Assembly: GCA_023460975.1 (NCBI GenBank)
Contig: JAEWOG010000088.1
Location: forward strand, 1-49,426
Origin: Actinomycetes bacterium
GTDB lineage: Bacteria > Actinomycetota > Actinomycetes > Propionibacteriales > Nocardioidaceae
Direction of reading: 5' to 3'
DNA length: 49,426 nt
Shown: piece by piece, positions 36,532 to 48,263 of the stretch
How positions within the stretch are numbered: the first letter of the stretch is position 1
Layout of the letters: every line of letters starts with the position of its first letter
Program-made: the position numbers and the translations under genes
The notes under the pieces: generated by a model
What the model was told of the DNA's origin: nothing
The model's database searches: none
What the model saw: only the letters and a program-made list of their open reading frames with translations

Positions 36532-37242
36532 TCAGCGCAGCGGGGCCGACCAGAGCCGTACGCCGTCGGCGCAGCGCCGCACGACCACCCGCGTCGGTTC
36601 CTGGCGCGGGAGCCACACCGCCAGCGCCTCGGCTCCGTCGAAGACCACGGGCAGCACCTCGTCGCGTGAGCGGGCCACCTGGCTGCACGCCCCCAGGTCG
36701 ACGGAGAAGGTGGCCATCGGCTGCCCGCCGGTCCCGAGCAGCGCCAGCGTGGTCGCGTCCAGATCCTGCGAGGAGAGCTCCACCGGGCCGGGCATGGCTC
36801 GGGGCATGGTCTCCGTGGTCGGGTCGTCCGTGTCCGGCACATCGCCCGAGAAGCTCTCGCTGAGCGTCTCGCTCTTGGCGGCCGGAGCGGGCGTGGACGA
36901 CTCCTCCGCGCTGCCGGCGGACGCCGAGCCGGCCGTGTCGTTGTCGACCGGGCGCGGCAGCACCTGGGGCAACGCCAACCCGGCGACCACCGCGACCGAG
37001 GCGGCGGCGAGGACTGCTCCACCCAGGCGTCGTCGGCGGCGGGCCGCGAGGTCGACCACCGGTGCATCGGTGAGGCCGGGCTTGTCGGTGCCAATGGTCT
37101 CGGCGGAGCGCTCGGCGACGAGGTCGGCGAGCGTCGCGTCGAGCCGGCGTACGACATCCTCGGGCACGGGAGCGTCGTGGCGCGCGTCAGCGAGCAGGCG
37201 GCGCACTGCCTCGTCGGGGTCCAGCGGCTGCTGCGGGGTCAT
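36532..37242 (-). CDS. Membrane protein, probable anti-sigma factor of SigM
   Basis: A 236-residue protein with a cytoplasmic N-terminal part of about 70 residues, one transmembrane helix (LGGAVLAAASVAVVAGLAL) and an extracytoplasmic Ser/Thr/Glu-rich stalk and domain. Its place directly downstream of sigM, and the DPDEAVRRLL start, match the anti-sigma gene of the mycobacterial sigM locus. No zinc-binding HxxxCxxC motif is visible. ATG 37242 has GGAGG five bases upstream. The function is inferred from position and topology. Confidence 0.6.
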   Translation of the reverse strand: MTPQQPLDPDEAVRRLLADARHDAPVPEDVVRRLDATLADLVAERSAETIGTDKPGLTDAPVVDLAARRRRRLGGAVLAAASVAVVAGLALPQVLPRPVDNDTAGSASAGSAEESSTPAPAAKSETLSESFSGDVPDTDDPTTETMPRAMPGPVELSSQDLDATTLALLGTGGQPMATFSVDLGACSQVARSRDEVLPVVFDGAEALAVWLPRQEPTRVVVRRCADGVRLWSAPLR

Positions 37243-37339
37243 GCGCACCTCCTCGGGTGGCCAGAGTCGTGGGGCCAGAGTCGTGAGTGGATGGGTCGGG
37301 GGGGCGTACGGGCAGGCCTGCCCACGCCGACGGCGGTCC

Positions 37340-38001
37340 TCAGCCGGGGGGAGCCCGGGGACCGCTCGAGGATGGGACGTCAGGCGCAGCGGCCCGGTTC
37401 CCCGGCTCGCTGGCAGGGGGAGAGGGCCTCAGGTCGCCGAGGAGTTCCGCCAGCCGCTTGCGGCCTCGCGAGCACCGCGACTTCACCGTGCCCTCGGCGC
37501 AGTCGAGCATCACGGCGACCTCGGCCACCGTGTAGCCCTCCATGTCCACCAGGACCAGCGCCGCGCGCTGCTCCTCGGGCAGCGTACGAAGAGCGTCGAG
37601 CACGCGCTCGCGCCGCTCCCTGACCTCGGCCCGTTCGGCTGGGTCCACGTCCGCTGGGGTGGCGGAGACCAGTGCCCCGCGGTCAGCGCCGTCGTCCAGG
37701 TCGTCGGGGAGGGCCTCGGCCCGGCGCACCTTGGCGGCCCGGATGCGGTCCAGGCAGGCGTTCACCACGACGCGGTGCAGCCAGGTCGTGACCGCCGCGT
37801 CCCCACGGAACGAACCGGCGCGCCGGAACGCGGCGACCATCCCGTCCTGCAGCCCGTCGGCGGCGTCATGGGGGTTGCCCATCGTGCGCAGGGCGACGGC
37901 CCACAGACGGTCGCGGTGGCGGGCGAAGAGGATGCCGAAGGCCTCCGCATCACCCTCCACGTGGGCGCGGAGCAGCTCGGCGTCCTCGCGGGTCTCGACG
38001 C

Positions 38002-38005
<4 letters not shown>
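37340..38005 (-). CDS. sigM: ECF RNA polymerase sigma factor SigM
   Basis: A 221-residue ECF sigma factor. Region 2 spans about residues 20-90 (ILFARHRDRLWAVAL, then TTWLHRVVVNACLDRIR) and region 4 about 140-190 (LPEEQRAALVLVDMEGYT, VAEVAVMLDCAEGTVKSR). A Pro/Ser-rich tail of some 30 residues follows. The ATG at 38005 overlaps the pseudokinase stop by 4 bases. The neighbours (pseudokinase, anti-sigma, trxB, trxA) are those of mycobacterial sigM, which responds to envelope or oxidative stress. Confidence 0.9.
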
Positions 38006-39930
<1,925 letters not shown>

Positions 39931-40008
39931 CCCGCTCACCTCAATTCCCCGCCGCGCGACGCCGTGCGTGCGCCACCTGCTGTCGACCTGTCGCCATCGT
40001 AGGCAGGT

Positions 40009-41676
40009 TTAGGAGCGACGAATGCGCGACGTCACGGTGTCGATCACATCCGTCACCTCTCGCACCCGCATCATGCGTGCCGCGACGATGGTCGACACCA
40101 GCCCGCCGCCACCGATGACGGCGATCCGCAGTAGCGTCCACCAGCGCGACGCGCTGGCCCCGATGAGCTCGTCCGCCCCGAACCGCAGCAGCCACGCGAT
40201 CGCGGCCCCGATGAGGGCGGCGAGGACCATCCGGGCCACGAAGCCCACGCTGGCCCGGGTCCCCAGGCGCCCGACGGCGCGGTGCAGGACCCCGTACGAG
40301 ACCGCGGCTCCCACGCAGTACGCGGAGCCGTACGCCACCACCAGCGCGGGCGCCGTGTCGTTGGGCAGCACCACGTGCACCATCAGCAGCGCCATCGCCA
40401 CGTTGATCGAGGCCACCACGAGCTGGATGAAGAACACCACGCGCGTGCGCTCCAGCGCATAGAAGCCGCGCAGCACGAAGTAGTGGACGGTGAAGAAGAG
40501 CAGTCCGGGACCGAACAGGACCAGGGACGGCACGAAGCTGCGGTAGTCCTGGGCGCCCGCACCCCAGCCCCACATCAGCCGGGCTGCGTCGCCGGCCACA
40601 GCCGGCATGAGGAACACGAACGGAATGATGACGGCCAACGAGGTGCGCAACCCGGCGCCCACCGTCGTGCCGAGCTGGCGCAGCGACCCCTCCTCGGCGT
40701 ACGAGGACAGCCGGGGCAGCAGGGCCGTGGCCAGCGACACCGTGATGATCGAGTGCGGCACCATCATGATCAGGAACGCGTTCGAGTAGACGGTGTAGCC
40801 CGTGTTGCCGCCCGTGGGATCGTCGATCGTGCCGCCCGAGGCGAGCCGTACGACCACGGCGTAGGCGATCTGGTTGACCAGGACGAACAGCATCGTCCAC
40901 GTCCCCAGCCGCAGCGTGTGGCCCAGGCCCGCGTTGCGGAAGTCGAAACGGGGGCGGTAGCGGAACCCGGCCTTGCCCAAGAACGGGACGAGGACGGCGA
41001 ACTGGACCGCGATGCCGAGCGTGGAACCCAGCCCCAGCAACGCCTCCTGACCCGTCGAGAACGGCCCGAAGACCTCGGCACCGCGCGCCGGCCCGAAGGC
41101 GAGCAGGTAGACGACGAGCACCGCCACCGAGATGACGTTGTTGGCGATCGGCGCCCACATCATCGGGCCGAATCGGCCGCGCGCGTTGAGCACCTGCCCG
41201 ACCAGGACGTACATGCCGTAGAAGAAGACCTGCGGCAGGCAGAACCGCGCGAAGGCGATCACGGAGTCCCGCTGCGCCGCCACCTGCGGGCTGTCCCACG
41301 AGGAGTCGAGGAAGATCGACATCACCACGGGCGCGGCGACGACGAGCACGATGCTCACGATCGCGAGGAACAGGCCCGCGAGTGTGATGACGCGGTTCGC
41401 GTACGCGTCCCCGCCGTCGGCGTCGTTCTTCATGGCCCGCACCAGTTGCGGCACGAGGACGGCGTTGAAGAGTCCGCCCGCGACCAGGATGTAGACCATG
41501 TTCGGCACGGTGTTGGCCAGCGTGAAGATGTCGGCGTGCAGGCTGGTGCCGAGCGCCGCGACGAGCAGCGCGGAGCGTACGAATCCGGACAGGCGAGACA
41601 CCACGGTGCCGGCCGCCATCACCGCAGACGACGACAGGATGCTGCGGTCCGCGCCGCCTTGACCCTGCTCGCTCAC
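40009..41676 (-). CDS. murJ: Lipid II flippase MurJ (MviN)
   Basis: A 555-residue membrane protein of the MOP family that flips the peptidoglycan precursor lipid II outwards. The N-terminal signature TVVSRLSGFVRSALL and the first helices (ADIFTLANTVPNMVYILVAGG) are clear, and about 14 hydrophobic segments are present. It ends at about residue 555 without the kinase part found in mycobacterial MurJ; that part is encoded by the next gene. GTG 41676 overlaps the DUF6049 stop (GTGA). Confidence 0.95.
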   Translation of the reverse strand: MSEQGQGGADRSILSSSAVMAAGTVVSRLSGFVRSALLVAALGTSLHADIFTLANTVPNMVYILVAGGLFNAVLVPQLVRAMKNDADGGDAYANRVITLAGLFLAIVSIVLVVAAPVVMSIFLDSSWDSPQVAAQRDSVIAFARFCLPQVFFYGMYVLVGQVLNARGRFGPMMWAPIANNVISVAVLVVYLLAFGPARGAEVFGPFSTGQEALLGLGSTLGIAVQFAVLVPFLGKAGFRYRPRFDFRNAGLGHTLRLGTWTMLFVLVNQIAYAVVVRLASGGTIDDPTGGNTGYTVYSNAFLIMMVPHSIITVSLATALLPRLSSYAEEGSLRQLGTTVGAGLRTSLAVIIPFVFLMPAVAGDAARLMWGWGAGAQDYRSFVPSLVLFGPGLLFFTVHYFVLRGFYALERTRVVFFIQLVVASINVAMALLMVHVVLPNDTAPALVVAYGSAYCVGAAVSYGVLHRAVGRLGTRASVGFVARMVLAALIGAAIAWLLRFGADELIGASASRWWTLLRIAVIGGGGLVSTIVAARMMRVREVTDVIDTVTSRIRRS

Positions 41677-43970
41677 GCCTTCTCCTCGGTGGGCTGGTCC
41701 GAGCTGGCGTCAGGCCCCGACTCCCGCCCAGACTCGGACTCAGGCCCAGACTCCGTCTCCGGCTCAGACTCCCAGACCGGGGGGCGTACGGGCTCCCCGG
41801 CGCGCACGTCCTTGACCCGCCGCGCGATGCGGTAGACGACCATGATGAAGAGCAGTCCCGCCCCCACGGCTGCGACGATCCAGAAGCCGTCGGCGACCAC
41901 GGCCGACCGTACGGGGAGGGTCGCGGTGGCGCCCAGCGGGACACCGGACTCGCTGGTCACCAGCATCTCCACGTCGTAGCGGCCGTCGCGGGTGGTCTTC
42001 ATGTCCAGCAGCACGCGGCGGCGCGACTGCGGTGCCAGCGTCAGCGGCTCGGCCTTCTCGAGGGCCAGGCCCGGCTCGGACTCCGCGGCGATGCGTACGG
42101 TGACGCTGAGGTCGGTGCTGTTGACGATCGTGGTGCCCACGGGGCCACTCGAACTGGTCAACGTCACCGCGGGGGGCACCTCGACGGTGATGTCGGCGAA
42201 CGTGCTCAACAGACGGCGCTCGGTGGCGCTCATCCTGAACCCGGACTCCTGCGGTCGCGGGCGCCGAGTCTCCGACAGTGCCGCCAGGATCTCGTCACTC
42301 ACCTGGCCCACGATGGTGGTCTGCTGGGTCACGACCTCCTCGGTCAGCGTCGCCGCGTCGAGCAGCTCGGAGGCCCGCGAGTACACGTACTCGGGCAGGG
42401 ACGCCTCCTCGTCGGCCTCGGTCCACAGCAGGTCCTCGGGGGAGGCTGCGGCCGGTGCTCCCGCCGCGACCTCGGAGGCCGGCGCGACGCTCAGCCACGG
42501 CTGGGCGAGGCCTTCGAGGAGCCGCTCGGGGCGCTCGGGGTTCCAGTCGGCGGGCAAGGACAGGACGACGGGTGCGGTCGAACCGCTCTCGAGCCGTACG
42601 GCGGCCTCGGCCAGGAGGCGCTGGCGCAAGGCCAGCGGGTCGTCGGCCGCGCCCGGTCGGGGACCGCCCGCCGCCGCGCCGTTGCTGGTGACCAGGACGG
42701 TGCGACCGTCCAGCAGATACGTCCCCGTCGGCGAGGGCTCGACCAGGGGAAGAGCCGAATCGGAGAGCAGGAGCAGGGTGTCGGCGGATGTCTGTGCGAC
42801 GGCGCTGGCGGGCAGCACCCCCGTACGAGGGGCCAGCGTCGGCCTGGCGGTGAGTCCCAGCTGCGTCATGACGTCGGCGCTGCGGGCCTGCGCCGTGGCC
42901 AGCGTGTCGGGGGCGTGCTGGGCTGCCGACGCGGCGTCGATGTCGCCGTAGGGGAGGGCGAGGAGGTCGCGGCCGACGCTGACGGAGCGGAAGGTCGCCA
43001 ACCATTCGGTGGCGGCCTGCTGAGCCCGGCGGGTCGACTGGTTGGGCTCGGTGCCTTCGATGGCCCCTGGGCTCACGGGAGTGGTGGGCGCGGTGTCGAC
43101 GGGCTCGTCGACACCGTCGGGAGTCGCCGTCTCGGTCGGCTCAGGCGTGGTCACCGTGTCCATCGACCGCGGCGGGTTGCCGTTCGAGAGGCGCGTCACC
43201 GCCGCGAGGACGGCCGGGTCGACGAGGAACGAGACGTTCGCCTGCTGCTGCGGGGCGCCCAGTTCGAGCATCGAGTGCAGCCGCCCGCCGGGGGAGAGCC
43301 ACCGCGTCCACCGTCCCACGCGGTCCAGCGACCCGTCGGGGCGGAACCAGACCCCGGCGCGGATCGGCACCACGACGGACACGGTCGCGCCGCTCTGGTT
43401 CTTGGCCAGCGACTCCAGCGGGATGAAGGTGCGTGCGCGGCCGTACGTCTCCTCGCCGCTGCGCGCGTGGACGCCGATCCAGTAGACCCCGTCCTCGCTC
43501 ACCTCGAGCTGGGAGACGGGGAAGGACAGGGTGAACGACTGCACCTGACCGGGCGCGAGGGTCTCGACGGTCTCGAAGCTGCCCGGTTCCACGATGCGCT
43601 CGCCCACGAACTCGTCCGGCTCCAGTGCGGCGCTGGTGGCCAGCGATGCCGTGTCGAGGATCGGGGTGAGGGAGCGGAACGCGTGCAGGTTGACCGCGCC
43701 CCAGGCCTCGGCGGTGGTGTTGGTGACGGTGCCGCTGATCGTGATGCGGCCCTTGGTGGGAATGCTCGGCGTCAGCGCATCGAGCTGGACCGACAAGGGG
43801 TCCTGCTCCGCCCGGGCGGCCTTGCGAGGCGCGGCCTCGGCCGGCGTCGCGAGCCCGAGCGTGCTGAGCGCGAGCCCCGGGATCAGGATCGCCGCGAGCA
43901 TGCACCACACCGCAACCCCACGCGACCATGCCGCCCTCGATGGGGCAGGGCAGACGTCGGGACCGGGCAC
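41673..43970 (-). CDS. DUF6049 family secreted/membrane protein
   Basis: A 765-residue protein with a signal-like N terminus (GVAVWCMLAAILIPGLALSTL then ATPAEAA), a long extracytoplasmic part and one transmembrane helix near residue 710 (GFWIVAAVGAGLLFIMVVY), then an acidic Ser/Glu-rich tail. This is the DUF6049 gene that stands ahead of murJ in Actinobacteria (Rv3909 in M. tuberculosis). It probably acts with MurJ and the pseudokinase at the cell wall; the role is unknown. The GTG start at 43970 has no clear ribosome binding site. Confidence 0.85.
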   Translation of the reverse strand: MPGPDVCPAPSRAAWSRGVAVWCMLAAILIPGLALSTLGLATPAEAAPRKAARAEQDPLSVQLDALTPSIPTKGRITISGTVTNTTAEAWGAVNLHAFRSLTPILDTASLATSAALEPDEFVGERIVEPGSFETVETLAPGQVQSFTLSFPVSQLEVSEDGVYWIGVHARSGEETYGRARTFIPLESLAKNQSGATVSVVVPIRAGVWFRPDGSLDRVGRWTRWLSPGGRLHSMLELGAPQQQANVSFLVDPAVLAAVTRLSNGNPPRSMDTVTTPEPTETATPDGVDEPVDTAPTTPVSPGAIEGTEPNQSTRRAQQAATEWLATFRSVSVGRDLLALPYGDIDAASAAQHAPDTLATAQARSADVMTQLGLTARPTLAPRTGVLPASAVAQTSADTLLLLSDSALPLVEPSPTGTYLLDGRTVLVTSNGAAAGGPRPGAADDPLALRQRLLAEAAVRLESGSTAPVVLSLPADWNPERPERLLEGLAQPWLSVAPASEVAAGAPAAASPEDLLWTEADEEASLPEYVYSRASELLDAATLTEEVVTQQTTIVGQVSDEILAALSETRRPRPQESGFRMSATERRLLSTFADITVEVPPAVTLTSSSGPVGTTIVNSTDLSVTVRIAAESEPGLALEKAEPLTLAPQSRRRVLLDMKTTRDGRYDVEMLVTSESGVPLGATATLPVRSAVVADGFWIVAAVGAGLLFIMVVYRIARRVKDVRAGEPVRPPVWESEPETESGPESESGRESGPDASSDQPTEEKA

Positions 43971-44023
43971 GGGCCGACTCTAGTTGCTCACCCCATGCGG
44001 TCCCCCACGTAGAGTGACCTGTC

Positions 44024-45475
44024 GTGTCCGAGACTCCTCCCGCACCCATGCGCATCGCCGAGGTGCAGCAGCGCGTGGGCGCCGAACTCGACCGCATCGG
44101 CGAGGTCATCGACGAACTCGGGGCCCGCTTCGCGAAGGCCGGCGAGGAACTCGCCCTCGTGGGCGGACCGGTGCGCGACGCCATGCTCGGTCGGCTCCAG
44201 AACGACCTCGACTTCACCACCAGCGCCCACCCCGACGTCACGGAGCGACTGCTCAAGGGTTGGGCGGACGCGACGTGGGACATGGGGCGCGCGTTCGGCA
44301 CCATCGGCTGCCGCAAGGGGGCGTGGCAGGTCGAGATCACCACGTACCGCTCGGAGTCCTACGACCCGTCCTCACGCAAGCCGGAGGTCAACTACGGCGA
44401 CTCGCTCGTGGGCGACCTGCGCCGCCGCGACTTCACGGTCAACGCAATGGCCGTGTCCGTGCCGGGCCGCGAGTTCGAGGATCCGTACGGCGGCCTGGTC
44501 GATCTGGCCACGCGCACGCTGCGCACCCCGGGGACGCCGGAGATGTCGTTCTCCGACGACCCGCTGCGGATGATGCGTGCTGCCCGGTTCGCCGCGCAGC
44601 TCGGGTTCACGCCTGCCCCCGAGGTGGTGCAGGCGATGACCGAGATGGCCGGACGCATCGAGATCATCTCCGCGGAGCGGGTGCGCGACGAGCTGGTCAA
44701 GCTGGTCTGTGCGCCGTACCCGCGACTCGGGCTGACGCTGCTCGTCGAGACGGGCCTGGCGGCCCACGTGCTGCCCGAACTGCCCGCGCTGGCGCTGGAG
44801 CGGGACGAACACCACAGCCACAAGGACGTCTACGAGCACACGCTGACCGTGCTCGAGCAGTCGATCGACCTGGAGCACCGGCTCGGTACGGGGCCGGACT
44901 TCGTGTCCCGCTTCGCCGCGCTCATGCACGACGTGGGCAAGCCCAAGACCCGCCGGTTCGAGGCGGGCGGCGTGGTGACCTTCCACCACCACGACGTGGT
45001 CGGCGCCAAGATCACCCGCAAGCGGATGAAGGCGCTCCGTTTCTCCAACGACGAGATCGACGCCGTCAGCAAGCTGGTCGAGCTGCACCTGCGCTTCCAC
45101 GGGTACGGGACGGGCGAGTGGACCGACTCGGCCGTGCGGCGCTACGTCCGCGACGCCGGGGACCAGCTGCAGCGGCTGCACATCCTCACCCGCGCCGACT
45201 GCACCACGCGCAACAAGCGCAAGGCTGACCGCCTGCGGCGCACGTACGACTCGCTCGAGGAGCGCATCGACCGGCTGGCGGAGCAGGAGGAGCTGGACGC
45301 GATCCGCCCCGATCTCGACGGCACGCAGATCATGGAGATCCTGGGCATCGGGCCGGGGCGTGAGGTGGGCGCCGCGTACAAGTTCCTGCTGGAGCTGCGG
45401 ATGGACGCAGGCCCCCAGGCCCCCGAGGCCGCCGAGGCCGCGCTGCGCGCCTGGTGGGCCGAGCGTCAGGCCTGA
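44024..45475 (+). CDS. cca: CCA tRNA nucleotidyltransferase
   Basis: A 483-residue enzyme that adds CCA to tRNA 3' ends; neither tRNA in this window encodes CCA, so it is needed. The nucleotidyltransferase motif is LVGGPVRDAMLGR followed by NDLDFTT, RRRDFTVNAMAV is the second motif, and the HD domain has FAALMHDVGKPKTR. It corresponds to mycobacterial PcnA (Rv3907c), divergent to the DUF6049 gene. A TAGAGT at 44010-44015 eight bases before the GTG may be a -10, giving a nearly leaderless transcript. Confidence 0.95.
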   Translation: MSETPPAPMRIAEVQQRVGAELDRIGEVIDELGARFAKAGEELALVGGPVRDAMLGRLQNDLDFTTSAHPDVTERLLKGWADATWDMGRAFGTIGCRKGAWQVEITTYRSESYDPSSRKPEVNYGDSLVGDLRRRDFTVNAMAVSVPGREFEDPYGGLVDLATRTLRTPGTPEMSFSDDPLRMMRAARFAAQLGFTPAPEVVQAMTEMAGRIEIISAERVRDELVKLVCAPYPRLGLTLLVETGLAAHVLPELPALALERDEHHSHKDVYEHTLTVLEQSIDLEHRLGTGPDFVSRFAALMHDVGKPKTRRFEAGGVVTFHHHDVVGAKITRKRMKALRFSNDEIDAVSKLVELHLRFHGYGTGEWTDSAVRRYVRDAGDQLQRLHILTRADCTTRNKRKADRLRRTYDSLEERIDRLAEQEELDAIRPDLDGTQIMEILGIGPGREVGAAYKFLLELRMDAGPQAPEAAEAALRAWWAERQA

Positions 45476-45628
45476 GACTCGGCGTCACCGGAAGCCGACA
45501 TGGTTCCTCCTCTGGCACCTGAGTGTCTGCTGACTCACGGGTGGTCCTGCCCGCGCCGACGAGTCATAAATCGCGTTGTCTGCGACCGGAGTGGTGCGCA
45601 TCACCTGGGCACGACCTATCGTGCCGAC

Positions 45629-46099
45629 ATGACCGAGACCGTCGCACCCCTGCTGGAGCAGTCCATCGACATCGCCGCACCGCCCCAGCGAGTGTGGGCG
45701 CTGGTGTCCGACCTGCCGCGGATGGCGCGGTGGAGTCCGCAGGTGGTCAAGAGCTTCCTGCGGGGCGGAGCCCCCGTACGGCTCGGCAGCCAACTGTTCA
45801 ACATCAACCGGCGCGGCTGGCAGGTGTGGCCGACCCAGGCGAAGGTGGTCCGGTACTCCCCACACGAGGAGATCGCGTTCCGGATCAAGGAGAACAAGTC
45901 GATCTGGTCCTACACGCTGACCCCGACCGAGGACGGCGGCACCCACCTGGTGCACCAGCGGGTGGTGCCCGATGGCATCAGCGCGATCTCGCTGCGCCTG
46001 ACCAAGGCCGCCTTCGGTGGCCAGGAGGCCTTCACCGCCGAGCTGGTCGACGGGATGCGACAGACCCTCGAGCGGATCAAGGCTGACGTCGAGCAGTGA
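45629..46099 (+). CDS. SRPBCC (START-like) family protein
   Basis: A 156-residue protein of the SRPBCC/polyketide cyclase-dehydrase group, which hold small hydrophobic ligands in a deep pocket. The start is IDIAAPPQRVWALVSDLPRMARWSP, with strand pattern and the C-terminal helix as usual. The frame is open to 45500, but ATG 45629 gives the normal family N terminus. It has a TATCGT (45617-45622) six bases upstream and no ribosome binding site, which suggests a leaderless transcript. It overlaps the next gene by 4 bases (GTGA). Confidence 0.85.
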   Translation: MTETVAPLLEQSIDIAAPPQRVWALVSDLPRMARWSPQVVKSFLRGGAPVRLGSQLFNINRRGWQVWPTQAKVVRYSPHEEIAFRIKENKSIWSYTLTPTEDGGTHLVHQRVVPDGISAISLRLTKAAFGGQEAFTAELVDGMRQTLERIKADVEQ

Positions 46100-47079
46100 G
46101 CAGCCACCTCGCGCGGCGCTGGCCAGACCTCGGACTGGTCCGTACGCCGTTGGGCAGCGTCCCCACCTCGGTGCGGCGCCTCGAACTGCCCGGCATCGAC
46201 GCCGAGGTGTGGTGCAAGGCCGAGAACGAGTTCGGGGACGGCGCGTGGGCCGGCAACAAGGTCCGCAAACTCGAGTGGATCATCCCCGAGGCCCAGCGCC
46301 GTGGCGTGCGGACGATCTTCACCGTCGGCGGCATCGGGACGCACTGGGGTCTCGCATGCGCCAGGTACGGAGCTGAGCACGGGCTGAACACGGTGCTGGG
46401 GCTGGTCGAGCAGCCGATCGACGACCACGTCCGTGAGCAGTGGGACCGGCTCGTCGCCTCGCCCGCGACCCTCTACCGCTTCCCCAGCACCCTGCGGCTC
46501 AAGCTGGCGGCGCCCGCGATCCTCGCCCGGCACTCGCTCGGCGGCGCTCTGCCGCGGCTGCCTTGGTATCTGCCCGCCGGAGGCTCGAACCCGGTCGGCA
46601 CGCTCGGCTACGTGGAGACCGCGCTCGAGATCGCCGAGCAGGTCCGCGAGGGGTTGCTGCCGGAGCCGGGCACCTGCGTCGTCCCGGTCGGGTCGGGCGG
46701 CACGGTCGCCGGGCTCGCGCTGGGATTTCGACTCGCGGGCCTGCGCACTCGGGTGCTGGGGGCCGTGGTCAATGACTCGTTCCCCTTGGACGCCGACGTG
46801 CTCGTCCGCCTCGCCAACGCCACGGGTGAGCTGCTGCGCAAGCGCGGAGCCGACGACGTGCCGACGCTGGATGTGGGGGACCTCGACGCCCGCGACGACT
46901 GGCTCGGCGCGACGTACGGGGACCCGACGCCGGCCTCGGTCGCGATGGTCCGCGCCGCCGCCGAGCAGGGCATGGAACTGGAGCCCGTCTACACCGGCAA
47001 GTCGCTGGCGGCCATCGCTGACCTCGGCGGCACCCTGCCCGGCCCGGTGCTGTGGCTCAACACCCACGGTCCGCGCTGA
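46096..47079 (+). CDS. PLP-dependent enzyme, ACC deaminase/D-cysteine desulfhydrase family
   Basis: A 327-residue fold-type II PLP enzyme. The PLP lysine is in AGNKVRKLEW (K about residue 55), VGGIGTHWGLA is the substrate motif, and VPVGSGGTVAGLALGF binds the phosphate. Members include 1-aminocyclopropane-1-carboxylate deaminase and D-cysteine desulfhydrase; the substrate here cannot be read from sequence. The GTG start overlaps the SRPBCC stop, so the two are made together. Confidence 0.88.
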   Translation: MSSHLARRWPDLGLVRTPLGSVPTSVRRLELPGIDAEVWCKAENEFGDGAWAGNKVRKLEWIIPEAQRRGVRTIFTVGGIGTHWGLACARYGAEHGLNTVLGLVEQPIDDHVREQWDRLVASPATLYRFPSTLRLKLAAPAILARHSLGGALPRLPWYLPAGGSNPVGTLGYVETALEIAEQVREGLLPEPGTCVVPVGSGGTVAGLALGFRLAGLRTRVLGAVVNDSFPLDADVLVRLANATGELLRKRGADDVPTLDVGDLDARDDWLGATYGDPTPASVAMVRAAAEQGMELEPVYTGKSLAAIADLGGTLPGPVLWLNTHGPR

Positions 47080-47100
47080 AGTCTGATCCGGCTCAGCCGT

Positions 47101-47853
47101 TCAGCCGGCCAAGCCCGCCAGGTCATGGATGCGGAACGGCACCGCGAAGTCGGTCCCCGCAGCCAAACCCCCTCCGCGCAGAATCTCGGGGATGAAGTCA
47201 GCCGGATCCGGGTGGCCGACCACGTGGCGCAGGTAGGCCTCATGGCTCTGCAAGGACTGCACCGATGCGTCCACGGCGGACTGGTCGACGGCCAGCGCAT
47301 GGGTGGGCTCGGCCGACCCGGCGACAAGGATCGCCTTGGTCCTCCACTTGGTCAGCCCCTCGTCCTCGGCCAACTCCCGGAAGACCCACGTGTTGTCGGC
47401 GTCGCGGGTCCCGTCGATGACGGCCATCCCCGCCGCGCGGTGGTCGGCCTGGTTGAGGCTGCCGTAGGCCTCGAACGAGAACTCGCCCGTCACGACGACG
47501 TCGGGGCGGAACTTCCTGATCTCCCGGGCGACGCTGCGACGCAGGTCCAGGCCCGGCTCGAGCATGCCGTCGGGGTGATCGAGGATGGTGAGGCTTCGGA
47601 CTCCGACGATGTCGCACGCGCGCCGCTGCTCTGCGGCGCGGATCGGGGCGACGACCTCGGGTGCCTCGGACATCCCGGCCTCCCCGGCGGTGAGCAGCAC
47701 GTACGCCACCTCGATCCCGCGCTGGGTCCACGTGTGCACGGCGGCGGAGGTGCCGTACTCCATGTCGTCGGGGTGGGCCACGATGCACAGGACCCGCTGC
47801 CAGTCGGCGTCGGGGAGCACGGGCAGGTGGCGGGGCTGGGTGGGCTGGGTCAT
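47101..47853 (-). CDS. PIG-L family deacetylase
   Basis: A 250-residue zinc-dependent deacetylase of the PIG-L/LmbE family. The zinc motif is AHPDDMEYGT near residue 27, with the later His in NQADHRAAG. Actinobacterial members include MshB (mycothiol synthesis) and Mca (mycothiol conjugates), but this one is short and does not clearly belong to either. ATG 47853 has AGGAGGTG upstream; the frame is open to 47901. It converges on the PLP enzyme gene. Confidence 0.9.
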   Translation of the reverse strand: MTQPTQPRHLPVLPDADWQRVLCIVAHPDDMEYGTSAAVHTWTQRGIEVAYVLLTAGEAGMSEAPEVVAPIRAAEQRRACDIVGVRSLTILDHPDGMLEPGLDLRRSVAREIRKFRPDVVVTGEFSFEAYGSLNQADHRAAGMAVIDGTRDADNTWVFRELAEDEGLTKWRTKAILVAGSAEPTHALAVDQSAVDASVQSLQSHEAYLRHVVGHPDPADFIPEILRGGGLAAGTDFAVPFRIHDLAGLAG

Positions 47854-47897
47854 GGGGACACCTCCTGTCCCCAGCCTAGGCAGCGCGCGGGGGATCG

Positions 47898-48263
47898 TCA
47901 CTCGACCAGGAGCCGTACGGCCTGCGCCGCCTCCGCGGCGGGTACCCCGAGCTCGGTGGCCCGGGCGAGGTAGGCGCGCGCCAGGTTCTCGAGGGCTCGC
48001 CCGGGGTCCGACTCCACGCCCGGCGCCACCTTGGTGCCGGCTCCGCGCCGGGACTCGAGCACGCCGGCGTCCTCGAGTTCTGCGTACGCCCGCGCCACCG
48101 TCCCGACTGCGAGCCCGAGGTCGCCCGCCAGCTGGCGCAGCGGCGGAAGTCGGTCGCCGGCCCGCAGCTGTCCCGACAGTACGAGCTGGAGCACCTGGCG
48201 GCGCACCTGCTCGTACGGCGGCGTCGGGTCGCCCACGTCGACGCTGATCCTCGGCTCACCCAC
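47898..48263 (-). CDS. GntR-family regulator, YtrA type
   Basis: A 121-residue regulator. The winged helix-turn-helix (PYEQVRRQVLQLVLSGQLRAGDRLPPLRQLAGDLGLAVGT) is followed only by a short C-terminal helix pair, as in the YtrA subfamily. It is the second gene of its operon, overlapping the membrane gene by 8 bases, with GTG 48263 as start. The two inverted repeats upstream of the operon are its likely operators. Confidence 0.88.
   Translation of the reverse strand: MGEPRISVDVGDPTPPYEQVRRQVLQLVLSGQLRAGDRLPPLRQLAGDLGLAVGTVARAYAELEDAGVLESRRGAGTKVAPGVESDPGRALENLARAYLARATELGVPAAEAAQAVRLLVE

Noticed and set aside
42915..44012. Plus-strand frame of 365 codons
   Set aside because: Antisense to the DUF6049 gene, which has signal, transmembrane segment and neighbours in its favour.
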